Shown piece after piece: positions 34,096-42,806 of a stretch of 64,000 bases of DNA. The translations under genes were made by a program, and so were the position numbers. Position 1 is the stretch's first letter, and each line of letters begins with the position of its first letter. The stretch lies in NCBI GenBank assembly GCA_003258725.1, contig QHMG01000004.1, positions 433,499-497,498 on the forward strand, given 5' to 3'. This stretch comes from Candidatus Melainabacteria bacterium (GTDB lineage: Bacteria; Cyanobacteriota; Vampirovibrionia; Gastranaerophilales; Gastranaerophilaceae). The notes beneath the pieces are model-generated. The model was given only the letters and a program-made list of their open reading frames with translations. It was not told the DNA's origin and did no database searches.

Positions 34096-34458
34096 ATGCA
34101 AGAAATAAATTTAAGAAATTATGCTCATTTGGGTGATGCAGTTTGGGAATTGTTTGTAAGAGAACATTTGATAGAAAAATGTGTAAGACCAAAAGATTTG
34201 CATAAATGTACAACAGATAAAGTCAAATCATCTTTTCAAGCGAGCATGCTAGAGCAAATTGATGACGAATTAACCGAAGAAGAACAGGATTTGAAACGTC
34301 GAGCAAGAAATATGGAGGTTCCTGTGGCGAGACGTAATAATCAGAATGAATATCGTCAAGCGACAGCATTTGAAGCGCTTTTAGGGTATTGGTATAGAGA
34401 GGATAAAATACGTTTAAAGTATTTTTTTGACAAATTATTAAGTGAAATTTTAAAATAG
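34096..34458 (+). CDS. mrnC: Mini-ribonuclease III
   Basis: This 120-aa single RNase III catalytic domain lacks a double-stranded-RNA-binding domain. It shows the family motifs YAHLGDAVWELFVRE (residues 8-22, with the metal-binding Asp) and ATAFEALLGYWYRE near 96-109. Known members trim the ends of 23S rRNA precursors. AAGAGGAAA precedes the ATG. In many genomes it lies beside cysS; here a tRNA gene follows instead. Confidence 0.92.
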   Translation: MQEINLRNYAHLGDAVWELFVREHLIEKCVRPKDLHKCTTDKVKSSFQASMLEQIDDELTEEEQDLKRRARNMEVPVARRNNQNEYRQATAFEALLGYWYREDKIRLKYFFDKLLSEILK

Positions 34459-34461
34459 GTA

Positions 34462-34489
34462 TTTACAAATAAATTTTATTATGTATAAT
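34462..34489 (+). promoter_or_regulatory. Promoter of tRNA-Ala
   Basis: TTTACA (34462-34467), 16 bp and TATAAT (34484-34489) lie 18 bp upstream of the mature tRNA 5' end. Confidence 0.7.
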
Positions 34490-34507
34490 AATTACATAAC
34501 CCGATGC

Positions 34508-34583
34508 GGGGGATTAGCTCAGCTGGTAGAGCACCTGCTTTGCACGCAGGGGGTCAGGAGTTCGAATCTCCTATCCTCCACCA
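34508..34583 (+). tRNA. tRNA-Ala (anticodon TGC)
   Basis: This 76-nt cloverleaf has acceptor GGGGGAT pairing with ATCCTCC (one G-U), D arm GCTCAGCTGGTAGAGC, and anticodon stem CCTGC/GCAGG with loop TTTGCAC. The T arm contains GTTCGAATC and a CCA end is encoded. A short terminator hairpin follows at 34611. Confidence 0.97.
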
Positions 34584-34608
34584 TTTAAAACAACTAGAAC
34601 AATTAAAA

Positions 34609-35331
34609 TCAGAGCCTAAGGGCTCTTTTTTTAATGCTTTCGATACATTTATCTTTTGAAGGAATTATTGCTGACTTGAATTCAGCGAAACCAACTTCCG
34701 CACTCTCTTTTTTAGCAAGTTTTACGAGATTTTCAATAGTCGCAAACGGTTCCTTAAAGACGACTTTAACCCTTTTGTCTTTTGCTGTAGCAGATAGATA
34801 TGTTTCTCTAATAATATTCGCTACTTCTTCTGCTGAAAGTTCGGTAGCTGTTAGGCTTGCTTTTCGGCACAAATCAAGGATTTTCAGCCCTGTATCTAAG
34901 AAATTTGTATTAGCATAGAGATGTTTTTGGTATTCTGCACTTAATCGGTTTAATTTTACCTCATATTCATAGTCAAGAACATTATTTACTTTGGCAAGAT
35001 ACATCTTTTTTAGAATTTCTTTGCATTGTTCGATTTCAGATGTAATTCTTGCTATTTCTGTTTTTTGATACTCCTGTTCATCTCCCAAACATTCTTTGAG
35101 AGAATATTTTATCAATTCGTATAAATCCTCATCTAACCCAATACGTTTTAAGTGCATTCGGAAAGATTTAGTAAGATGTTTTTCAGAAATATAACAAGTA
35201 TTAGGGCAACTCCTGTCGAAATGAGAACAGCGGTAATAAATATTGTGTTTTTTCTGTCTTTCTCCACATAATGAATATCCGCAAACTCCACATTTTACTA
35301 TTCTGGGATAAGGTGGAATAGATATTCCTTT
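34609..35331 (-). pseudogene. Serine site-specific recombinase, N-terminus missing
   Basis: About 240 codons are open from 35331 to 34609, bounded upstream by an in-frame TAG (35332-35334). The first 50 residues are a recombinase zinc ribbon (KCGVCGYSLCGER, then YYRCSH and SCPNTCY). The rest is a coiled-coil region (about 60-130) and a basic C-terminal domain, as in large serine integrases. The catalytic resolvase domain with its Ser is absent, and no ATG occurs until 35157. The HNH gene occupies the place where the N-terminus should be. It is read as the remains of a mobile element beside tRNA-Ala. Confidence 0.8.
34611..34632 (+). terminator. tRNA-Ala terminator
   Basis: AGAGCC pairs with GGCTCT across TAAG, followed by seven T. 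The hairpin also encodes the last codons of the truncated recombinase on the other strand. Confidence 0.85.
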
Positions 35332-35338
35332 CTACATG

Positions 35339-35971
35339 TTATTTTAAAAGCCTTCTAATATTATTTTTTGATAGCCAAGGTCTTTTTCTGTGAATCATAC
35401 TATGACAATTTGAACATAATAAAACAATATCTTCAATTTTGGTTTTTTCGTTCTCTTTCATTTCAGATATGGGTTTAGAGTGGTGTGCTTCTATAAAATC
35501 TTTACCTATATCTCCATACTTTTCTTCAAAATTAAAGTCACATATTTCACAAAATAATTGACCATTATGTAAATTTTTAAATCGTTTTATGGCTTCAGCT
35601 TTTAAATAATGATTTCTTTCTCGAAGAATATGTTTTTTTAAAAATTCTTTTCCTTCAATAAAACCTTCATCATCATTTGAGAAATCCACTGTAGATTCTG
35701 TTAATTTTGGGGTTCTTACTCCCCAATGACCTTTCCCAATTCCATTAAAAGAATAAAACAAATCTTTTTTCTGTTGAAAAACCTTAGAATCACTAGAACA
35801 TCGCTCTATAGTTGCCCTTATAGATGCTTTCCAATTTCCTATGTTAGAGTAACTTTTTGTACAATCCGGATATAAATCTATTATTGTTTTGTATAAATCC
35901 TTATAATAACAGTGTCCTCCTAGCAAATTCATTGCCTCAATAATTTGATCAACCATTTGTGGTGCTTGCAT
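35339..35971 (-). CDS. HNH endonuclease with N-terminal helical/winged domain
   Basis: This 210-aa protein has an HNH nuclease at about residues 140-200: CEICDFNF, then FIEAHHSKPIS with the catalytic His pair, and LLCSNCHSMIHR. The two CxxC pairs bind structural zinc. The first 90 residues look like a DNA-binding domain of the type found in modification-dependent restriction enzymes. No methylase is nearby, so a solitary McrA-like defence nuclease is the best guess. AAGGAG precedes the ATG. It adjoins the recombinase remnant, which suggests horizontal gain. Confidence 0.8.
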   Translation of the reverse strand: MQAPQMVDQIIEAMNLLGGHCYYKDLYKTIIDLYPDCTKSYSNIGNWKASIRATIERCSSDSKVFQQKKDLFYSFNGIGKGHWGVRTPKLTESTVDFSNDDEGFIEGKEFLKKHILRERNHYLKAEAIKRFKNLHNGQLFCEICDFNFEEKYGDIGKDFIEAHHSKPISEMKENEKTKIEDIVLLCSNCHSMIHRKRPWLSKNNIRRLLK

Positions 35972-36235
35972 AATCGAATACTCCTTTTTTGTGAGTAAAT
36001 AATCTGTACGTATTTATATTAACATAAATTTTAATATTTTAACCAATTATATATGTACATTATTTTTCTTAGAAGAAATTAATATTAGAAATTTTGTTCC
36101 GAAAGAGTGCCGAAAAATTAGGAAAAAATTTTTCAAAATTCCTGTGACATGAAAATTTCTAATTGATTCGAAAAAGACACAAAGGTCGGAATTGGTGTTC
36201 CAATTTTTCTGATTGCGATGTAATGTGTCAGTACC

Positions 36236-36388
36236 ATGGCGGATTTTGACAAGGCTGAGCAAAACGAACGCTGTCCCTGTGAAAAATCTGACGGAATGAA
36301 GTTTTTACGAAAGGAAAAACGTAATGGAGTGCAAAGATTTTCGTCAATAATCCAAGACAATGAAAATAAATATATAAGAGTATCTTAA
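36236..36388 (+). CDS. Possible small Cys-containing ORF
   Basis: This frame of 50 codons begins MADFDKAEQNERCPCEKSDG and continues with a basic middle. It is richer in G and C than the DNA around it and sits in the accessory patch after the HNH gene. There is no clear ribosome site. It may be a real micro-protein or the remnant of a larger gene. The flanking 35972-36235 shows only A/T-rich sequence and a small AATTGG/CCAATT hairpin with a T-run near 36190-36210. Confidence 0.3.
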   Translation: MADFDKAEQNERCPCEKSDGMKFLRKEKRNGVQRFSSIIQDNENKYIRVS

Positions 36389-36443
36389 TTAATACTGATA
36401 CATAATTGTGTGATGATGTCTTTAGGTTAAATTGTTTTTTTCG

Positions 36444-36449
36444 TATAAT
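36444..36449 (+). promoter_or_regulatory. -10 box, apparently leaderless
   Basis: A perfect TATAAT is followed by six bases and then ATG 36456. The -35 is weak. Confidence 0.5.
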
Positions 36450-36455
36450 GTATTT

Positions 36456-37232
36456 ATGGGACAAAGAATAATTATACTGTTAATATCACTTTTTTGTTGT
36501 TTGCCTGTTTATTCTGCGCAACAAGAAAATCCATATAGTAACCTTGTAAAACATTTAGGTGTTACACAAGATTATTTCCCTGCACAACGTGGCGGTGGAT
36601 TAGATTACTGCGAAAGATTTTTTGACAATCGCAAAAACGAAGAACCTGCAATGATAGTTTTTGTTCAAGGTAAATCAACTTATGGTGAAGATAATGTAAG
36701 ACAATTAGCCTCACCTGTAATTTATTTGATAATGAAACATGCTAAAATTAATAGTAAAAAAGTGTTATTTTTGTTGCCTCAAGTTAAAAATGGTTGGTTT
36801 AGTGATGAAGAAGGTTATATGCCTTCAGCGATGTTAGCGGAGCTTATACGTTCTAAAATTGATGAATATGACATACCTGTAAAAAATGTTTATTTGATTG
36901 GTATAGAAGAAGGTGGAGATGCTTGTTATCACATTATGGACAGGAATCCAGAACTGATTTCAAAAGCCGTAATTGACAGTTCAGCAGGAAATGTTCTTGA
37001 TACAAAAAACATAAAAGGCAAATTTTTAGTTATTCACGCTGAAAACGATGACATTGTGCCACTTCAAAAGGCTAAAATTATGGTTAAAGCCTTAAAAGAA
37101 AATTCAAAAACATCTGTAAAGTTTAAAATATTGAAAGATAAAGATCATCGAGATGCAATAAATTACCTTGCTAACGATGAGGTCTTAATCTTTTTATTTG
37201 GTCACACTTCATACAATTACTTTATTTATTAA
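36456..37232 (+). CDS. Exported alpha/beta-hydrolase-like protein with altered nucleophile elbow
   Basis: This 258-aa protein has a signal peptide (about residues 1-21). The body has alpha/beta-hydrolase order: a strand ending VFVQGKS, the elbow position GIEEG at 149-153, the acid loop HAENDDIVP near 203-211 and the late His in DKDHRDA. The elbow should read GxSxG; here the nucleophile position is Glu151, so classic esterase chemistry looks lost. It may bind rather than cut, or use other residues. The start at 36456 is set by the -10 box and the signal peptide. Confidence 0.7.
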   Translation: MGQRIIILLISLFCCLPVYSAQQENPYSNLVKHLGVTQDYFPAQRGGGLDYCERFFDNRKNEEPAMIVFVQGKSTYGEDNVRQLASPVIYLIMKHAKINSKKVLFLLPQVKNGWFSDEEGYMPSAMLAELIRSKIDEYDIPVKNVYLIGIEEGGDACYHIMDRNPELISKAVIDSSAGNVLDTKNIKGKFLVIHAENDDIVPLQKAKIMVKALKENSKTSVKFKILKDKDHRDAINYLANDEVLIFLFGHTSYNYFIY

Positions 37233-37483
37233 CCCTCTAAACGGTTTACACTTTGTGTAGTAGTAAAATATCCTACTCATTTTAATGGTGTATTTTTTGA
37301 AATGCATGCGCTACAAGGTTTTGCGCTGTTTGTTGATCTTTTGGTCTAGGTCAATTTATAGACCTCTCACCCCTGTTTTTTAAATCCTTCTGTTGATGTT
37401 CGTACCATAAAAAAGATGTAGTATAAACAGTGTAGAAAACGAAAAAAGAAATAGGGACATATAAAAAGAATTTGGGGGAACAA

Positions 37484-38212
37484 ATGAGACAATTCAACAA
37501 GCAAGCAAGAGTTATGTTAATTGATGACAATAGAGATCATTTAACTGGTATTAAAGAACTTTTAAGTATGGAAAGCTCTTTTAATATTGTTGCTGCGTCT
37601 ACAAGCGCAAATGTTGGTATTAGTTTAGTAAAAAAACATAAACCAGATGTTGTTTTAATGGATATGAATATGCCAGAAAAAGATGGTTTACAAGCAATCC
37701 AAGAAATTGAAGCATTAGGTTTAGGTACAAAAGTTTTAGCGTTAAGTGCTTATGATGATGCTGATTTAATCTTTAGAGCTATGAAATTAGGTGCAAAAGG
37801 TTATGTATTAAAAACAATGGCATCAAACAAATTAATAGATGCAATTGAAGAAGTGGCAAATGGCAGAGTTTATATGCCAGCAATCTTAACAGCAAGATTC
37901 TTTGATTATTTCCAAAAATCTTTCAAAGAAGAAGCAATCGCTCAACAACAAGCTCAAGATTCAAACTACTTATCAGATTTAACTCAAAGAGAAGAAGAAG
38001 TTTTAGACTTGTTAACTCAAGGTATTACATACAAAGGTGTTGCTCAACAATTGTTTATTTCAGAAACAACTGTAAAAACTCACGTAAATAATATCTTCCA
38101 AAAATTACAAGTTAACGACAGAACTCAAGCTGTTCTATATGCAATTAATCACGGCTTTAAAAGCAAAAGCCAAGCAAGAATGTCAAATACGTCATTAGTA
38201 ACAGCTGTATAA
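37484..38212 (+). CDS. NarL/FixJ-family response regulator at the head of the flagellar cluster
   Basis: This 242-aa protein has a receiver domain (phospho-acceptor Asp60 in VVLMDMNMP) and a LuxR-type helix-turn-helix at about 165-225 (LTQREEEVLDLLTQG, TTVKTHVNNIFQKL). ATG 37484 follows GGGGGAA. It is followed by a histidine kinase and flagellar genes on the same strand, so control of motility is likely. The 250 bp upstream hold no gene; a GGTCTA/TAGACC hairpin lies there, near 37350. Confidence 0.92.
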   Translation: MRQFNKQARVMLIDDNRDHLTGIKELLSMESSFNIVAASTSANVGISLVKKHKPDVVLMDMNMPEKDGLQAIQEIEALGLGTKVLALSAYDDADLIFRAMKLGAKGYVLKTMASNKLIDAIEEVANGRVYMPAILTARFFDYFQKSFKEEAIAQQQAQDSNYLSDLTQREEEVLDLLTQGITYKGVAQQLFISETTVKTHVNNIFQKLQVNDRTQAVLYAINHGFKSKSQARMSNTSLVTAV

Positions 38213-38238
38213 CAAAGACTCCTTTCAAAATTAATAAA

Positions 38239-38278
38239 GGAAGTCGTGTTATACAGGAAACTGAAAAGCACGACTTCC
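38239..38278 (+). promoter_or_regulatory. Hairpin between regulator and kinase genes, possible attenuator
   Basis: GGAAGTCGTG (38239-38248) and CACGACTTCC (38269-38278) form a perfect 10-bp stem with a 20-nt loop; only a broken T-run follows. It may lower transcription into the kinase and flagellar genes. Confidence 0.5.
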
Positions 38279-38306
38279 ATTACTTTTAGAAAAACATGTG
38301 TGTGAA

Positions 38307-39548
38307 ATGGTAAAATATATTCAAGGAAAAAATAGATTAAAAGATTTAATATATATTCAAGAGAACAAACCTTGTAGCGAAAAATCAATCAAAGGAATAG
38401 TTCGCTCACTTCTTGAACCTTTGTTTGAAAATGTACAAGAAAAGGGTTTGGTAATGTATCGTTTTGAAAACGAAAAAGAGTTTGAAGGATTATTAAAACG
38501 TCTTGAATATACAAGTGTTGATGTTTTAAATTTATCAAAAGGTTCAGCATTATTAAAAAATGAAATTTGGGAAAACACTCAATTTTTATATGTTTTAACA
38601 GGCAGATATGGTGCAAGTTTTATTTATGACTATGATACAGAAGACGTTGAACATTTTGCAGGATATTACTTGTTACACAACTCTGTAACATTAAGAGATT
38701 CGTTCGAAATCATTGAAGATAATTGCACTCAAGATATATCAGATTATAAAGAACAATACAAACCTGATAGACGTGACAATGCATTAATGAATTCTTCAAT
38801 CAGAAAGATTGTTGACTTGATGAATGAAACAACACAAGAAGCAATGCTTGTGGATATGGAAAAAGATGCCTTATCAAAAAGTGATGATTTAGCAAAAAGA
38901 TTAGAATTTATTAATTCAAAATCAAGATATGTTGTTCATGAAATAAGAAATCAGCTTTCAATTTGTGACTTGTATGCAAACATTATTGAAAAACATTGTG
39001 AACGTAATGATAATGTAGATTGTACAAACGCTCTAGCTTGTATAAAAACTGCAATTAAAATTGCAAGTAGTGCCTTAATGGATTTAAAATCATTAGATAA
39101 CAAAGATTTGCAAGTCTATAATGTTAAAGAGATTGTTGAAAAAGCGGTTCTTTTATCAAAAGTTTATGCAAATGGTAAAAATATTGAATTTGAGACTCAC
39201 TTTGAAGATAATGACAGTTCAATTTTTGCAGATGAATCAAAGTTTTTAGCGGCGATGGTTAATATTATAAAAAATGCAATTGAAGCTATTGAAAACAAAG
39301 GTAAAGTTACTGTTAAAACAACAAAAAAAGATGATTTTGTATCAATTGTAATTTCAAATAATGGAGCGATGATTCCAGAAGAAAAACAAAAAGAAATTTT
39401 CAAAGACGGATTTACAACAAAATCAGATGGCAACGGAATTGGTCTATATGTTTGTCAGCAAACATTAGAGGAACAATTCGCAAGATTGGAACTTTTAAAA
39501 TCAGATGAAAAATCAACAGATTTTGAAATCTTGGTAAGTATGGTATAG
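38307..39548 (+). CDS. Histidine kinase, soluble, next to flagellar genes
   Basis: This 413-aa protein has no membrane helix. The N-terminal 200 residues are an unrecognised sensor part. The phospho-acceptor region reads VVHEIRNQLSICDLY (about 210-224), an NtrB/FlrB-like His box, followed by a HATPase with NIIKNAIEAIENKG and GNGIGLYVCQQTL. The start is uncertain: ATG 38307 lacks a ribosome site and a GTG at 38298 is in frame. It is 9 bp before flgB, so it is co-transcribed with flagellar genes, probably as partner of the regulator at 37484. Confidence 0.85.
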   Translation: MVKYIQGKNRLKDLIYIQENKPCSEKSIKGIVRSLLEPLFENVQEKGLVMYRFENEKEFEGLLKRLEYTSVDVLNLSKGSALLKNEIWENTQFLYVLTGRYGASFIYDYDTEDVEHFAGYYLLHNSVTLRDSFEIIEDNCTQDISDYKEQYKPDRRDNALMNSSIRKIVDLMNETTQEAMLVDMEKDALSKSDDLAKRLEFINSKSRYVVHEIRNQLSICDLYANIIEKHCERNDNVDCTNALACIKTAIKIASSALMDLKSLDNKDLQVYNVKEIVEKAVLLSKVYANGKNIEFETHFEDNDSSIFADESKFLAAMVNIIKNAIEAIENKGKVTVKTTKKDDFVSIVISNNGAMIPEEKQKEIFKDGFTTKSDGNGIGLYVCQQTLEEQFARLELLKSDEKSTDFEILVSMV

Positions 39549-39557
39549 GAGGTAAAA

Positions 39558-40055
39558 ATGGATCTTATTTCAAATAGAACTTCTAATATCTCACATCTAG
39601 CTATGAACGGTCTTTTAGAAAGACAACGTGCAATAGGTGCAAATATCGCAAACGTAGAAACTCCTGGATATCAAAGAAAAGAAGTTGTTTTTGAAAATCA
39701 GTTGTCAGAAATCATCGAAAAAGAGGATTTAAAAGATTACATAAAGGAGCAAAATAGTATTAAACCAGCTCCAAAGACATACAATGATTTTCTTCAAATT
39801 CAAGAAGGTCAAATGTACAGAAGACAGTTGAGTCCACAAGAAAAACAATACTTAATTTCAAATTCTTACGGGCAATACGATCCACAAATTATGGACGACA
39901 TATACTCTGAAGGTACGCTTGACGGCAATAATGTAGAACTTGAAAAAGAAATGATGGATTTAACAAAGAATGGTACAAAATATCTAATGTTATCAAACTT
40001 AGAACGAAAGTATTATTCGGGGCTATCAGAAGTAATACGTGGCGGCGGTCAATAA
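39558..40055 (+). CDS. flgB: Flagellar basal-body rod protein FlgB
   Basis: FlgB is a proximal rod subunit. The 165-aa protein has the rod signature AIGANIANVETPGYQRKEV near residues 26-44, and the C-terminal part carries the amphipathic helix that packs the rod core. AGGAGGT precedes the ATG. It is the first gene of flgB-flgC-fliE-fliF-fliG-fliH-fliI. Confidence 0.93.
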   Translation: MDLISNRTSNISHLAMNGLLERQRAIGANIANVETPGYQRKEVVFENQLSEIIEKEDLKDYIKEQNSIKPAPKTYNDFLQIQEGQMYRRQLSPQEKQYLISNSYGQYDPQIMDDIYSEGTLDGNNVELEKEMMDLTKNGTKYLMLSNLERKYYSGLSEVIRGGGQ

Positions 40056-40104
40056 TACGCAAAAGTGTGAAGTGAAATAAAATATTTAGACAAAGGGTGG
40101 AAAA

Positions 40105-40611
40105 ATGAGCCTAAATACATTTGATATTGCAGCATCAGGTATGACTGCACAAAGAATAAAAATGGATACGGTAGCAAGTAACATTGCAAATGTTAATACA
40201 ACTCGTAATCCAGACGGTAGCAAGGGTGTTTACGTTAAAAAGAGCGTATCTTTTAAAGCTATTTATGAGGACGAATTATCTCGTGGAGCTAGAAACTTTT
40301 CAGCAAATTCGACAGATGCAAAATTTGACCCAAAAACAGGCGGTTTTACAATTAATACAGGTTTTGCGATGAATCAAGGGTTAATTTCAAATGGTGTAAG
40401 AGTTGAATCAATTCACGAATCAGAGCACCCAACAAAAATGATTTATGATCCAAACCACCCCGATGCAGATGCAGAAGGGTATGTAGAATTACCAAATATT
40501 AATGTGGTTGAAGAAATGGTTGATATGGTTTCCGCATCAAAGGCCTATGAAGCAAACTCAGTTGTTGCAGAAAACGTAAAGTCTATGATTCAATCAGCTA
40601 TGAATATCTAA
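40105..40611 (+). CDS. flgC: Flagellar basal-body rod protein FlgC
   Basis: This 168-aa proximal rod protein has the N-terminal rod motif FDIAASGMTAQRIKMDTVASN then IANVNTTRN. The C-terminal VEEMVDMVSASKAYEANS is typical of FlgC. It follows flgB by 49 bp with AGGGTGG upstream of the ATG. Confidence 0.94.
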   Translation: MSLNTFDIAASGMTAQRIKMDTVASNIANVNTTRNPDGSKGVYVKKSVSFKAIYEDELSRGARNFSANSTDAKFDPKTGGFTINTGFAMNQGLISNGVRVESIHESEHPTKMIYDPNHPDADAEGYVELPNINVVEEMVDMVSASKAYEANSVVAENVKSMIQSAMNI

Positions 40612-40639
40612 AATCATTGAAAACTAAGGGGTGTGAAAA

Positions 40640-41080
40640 ATGGAAATTAATACAAGTTTGCCATACATGCAAAATTTAAATTCAGCTTTGAATTTTAATC
40701 CAATTCAAAGTTACAATAATACATTAAAGGGCAGTGCGTCATTTGATGTTAATAAAGGTGTTGCGGACAATTTTGACAATATTCTTCAACAATCAATGAA
40801 GGCTGAAGAAGTTGCAGCATCAAGAAAATTCAACAATATGTCTCCAGTTGATAGCTTGATGGGGTCTATTGAAAAGGCTTTTGGAAATGGCTTGAATGAC
40901 GTAAATGAAAAGAAAAAAGCATCAGATGCTATGCAAGAAGCGTTTGCAAGAGGTGAAGATGTTAGTGTTCACGATATGATGATTGCTTCAGAAAAAGCAA
41001 CCTTGAGCTTACAAATGGCAATGCAAATTAGAAACAAAATGATTTCTGCATATACAGATATTAAAAATATGAATTTCTAA
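40640..41080 (+). CDS. fliE: Flagellar hook-basal body protein FliE
   Basis: FliE joins the MS ring to the rod. The protein is 146 aa, longer than the usual ~105 because of an Asn/Ser-rich N-terminal half. The conserved C-terminal helix is clear: VSVHDMMIASEKATLSLQ then MQIRNKMISAYTDIKNM. AGGGGTG precedes the ATG, and a GC-rich hairpin follows. Confidence 0.9.
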   Translation: MEINTSLPYMQNLNSALNFNPIQSYNNTLKGSASFDVNKGVADNFDNILQQSMKAEEVAASRKFNNMSPVDSLMGSIEKAFGNGLNDVNEKKKASDAMQEAFARGEDVSVHDMMIASEKATLSLQMAMQIRNKMISAYTDIKNMNF

Positions 41081-41101
41081 TTTTTAAATTAATAAAATTA
41101 T

Positions 41102-41136
41102 AAGGTGCGGGGTGCGAAACATGCACACCGCACCTT
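41102..41136 (+). terminator. GC-rich hairpin between fliE and fliF
   Basis: GGTGCGGGGTGC pairs with GCACACCGCACC across a seven-base loop, followed by TTTATC. The weak T-run suggests partial termination or an mRNA-stability element that separates the rod genes from the MS-ring genes. Confidence 0.6.
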
Positions 41137-41235
41137 TATCAATCAAACGTAAAGGGAACTTAACAATTTTGAAATTTATGTAAAAAAAGATTATTATATT
41201 GAAGATAACGTGTAACTTGAGGTAATTATAGATAA

Positions 41236-42801
41236 ATGGAAAATAATACAAATGACCACTTAAAGCTGTTTTTTGGCGATATTAAGAAGTTATGGGACGG
41301 ACTTGAGGTTCCTCAAAAATTTGGTCTTATTACTTTATCGTTAGTGACAATTATTGCGGCAACATACTTTTTAGTTAAATCATTTGAACCAGATTGGGCT
41401 GTTTTATATAATGATTTACCTGAATCTGATGTTGCAAATATTGCGGAATCTTTCAAGAAAAGTGGTCAAGCATACAAGGTTTCAGAAGATAAAAAAGCCA
41501 TAATGGTTCCAAGTAAGGATAAAGATGATTTGAGAATCTTTGTTGCTGAAAATGATTTGATTTCTAACCAAGCACCAGGATTTGAATTGCTTGATGATAT
41601 GCAATTAGGTTCTACCGAATTTAAAAATAAATTAACTAAACAAAGAATTTTTCAAGGTGAAATCACACGTTCTATTGAAAAAATGAACGGTATTAAAAGT
41701 TGTAGAGTTCAACTGGCTGATCCAGAACGCTCTATTTTTGAGGACAAAGATGAAGCGCCAACTGCATCAGTAATGCTTATTTTGGATAATGGTTACAGGT
41801 TAAAATCATCTCAAGTTAAAGCAATCAAAAATCTTGTAGCTTATGCTGTTCCAAGAATGACTCCGGATAGAGTGTTTATTACAGACCAAAATGGTGCAAG
41901 TCTGTCAGATGAGGCAGGTAAGAATAATAACGATATGGAATCGTTCAAGTCTAATGCAGAAAAACAAACAGCAGATAAAATTACACAAGTTTTAGAAAAA
42001 ATTGTTGGCAAGGGTAATGTATCAGTTCAAGTTTCAGCTGATATTGACTTCAATTCAACCCGTGCAACAATAGAAACTTATGTTCCTGTAGGTGATGGTG
42101 AAAATGGTTATAAAGGTGTTATGACTAATTCACAATCAGAAGTTGAAACATACGAAAATCCTAATCAAGCACCTGTAAATGCAAATGTTCAAGCAAGAAA
42201 CTTGAATTATGCAAAGGAAAAGAATTCTGTAAATTATAGTGTATCAAAAGAGGTTAAACAAGTTGTTTATGCACCAGGAACTGTAAAACGCATGACAATT
42301 GCAGTTGCTGTGAACAAAATTTTGACAGATAAAGAAAAGGAAGAATTACAAAATCTTGTTCTATCTGCATCAGGTGCAAATTATGAACGTGGTGACGTAA
42401 TTACTGTTTCTAGTTTGCAATTTGAATCTATTGCAGAAGAAAAAGCAAGACAAGCTCAATTGGATAAAGAAATCAAGAAAAAATCAACTGTTGATTACTT
42501 AACAAAAGACTTAGGTCCGTTGTTAGTAGTTCTAATCTTAGGTTTAGCAGCATTGTTTGTAATAAGAGGTGTTATTAACAGATTTGGTCAATCGTTTGAA
42601 AAACCAGAAAAGCAAACTTTTGAACCAGTATTACCACCAATTGAAGATAATTTAGATGTTTTAATGTCACCAGACAATATGCCTAAGATTGAGGCTAATA
42701 TTGATCCAGAATTAGAACGAGCAAAAATGGAAATAAACGATACAATTATGGCTGACCCCGCAGAGGCAGCAAGATTGTTAGTTTCATTTATTAAGGAATA
42801 A
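41236..42801 (+). CDS. fliF: Flagellar MS-ring protein FliF
   Basis: This 521-aa membrane protein forms the MS ring. It has a first membrane helix (about residues 27-46), a periplasmic ring-building region with DLPESDVANIAESFKKSG and GSTEFKNKLTKQRIFQGE, a second helix near 430-450 and a C-terminal cytoplasmic tail that binds FliG. The 155 bp upstream contain TAAA...GATAA spaced roughly like a sigma-28 promoter (about 41180-41206), which is tentative. Confidence 0.95.
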   Translation: MENNTNDHLKLFFGDIKKLWDGLEVPQKFGLITLSLVTIIAATYFLVKSFEPDWAVLYNDLPESDVANIAESFKKSGQAYKVSEDKKAIMVPSKDKDDLRIFVAENDLISNQAPGFELLDDMQLGSTEFKNKLTKQRIFQGEITRSIEKMNGIKSCRVQLADPERSIFEDKDEAPTASVMLILDNGYRLKSSQVKAIKNLVAYAVPRMTPDRVFITDQNGASLSDEAGKNNNDMESFKSNAEKQTADKITQVLEKIVGKGNVSVQVSADIDFNSTRATIETYVPVGDGENGYKGVMTNSQSEVETYENPNQAPVNANVQARNLNYAKEKNSVNYSVSKEVKQVVYAPGTVKRMTIAVAVNKILTDKEKEELQNLVLSASGANYERGDVITVSSLQFESIAEEKARQAQLDKEIKKKSTVDYLTKDLGPLLVVLILGLAALFVIRGVINRFGQSFEKPEKQTFEPVLPPIEDNLDVLMSPDNMPKIEANIDPELERAKMEINDTIMADPAEAARLLVSFIKE

Positions 42802-42806
42802 AAATT

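Noticed and set aside
34609..35157. Intact short gene starting at ATG 35157
   Set aside because: The zinc-ribbon sequence continues upstream in the same frame to 35331, so this ATG is internal to a truncated recombinase.
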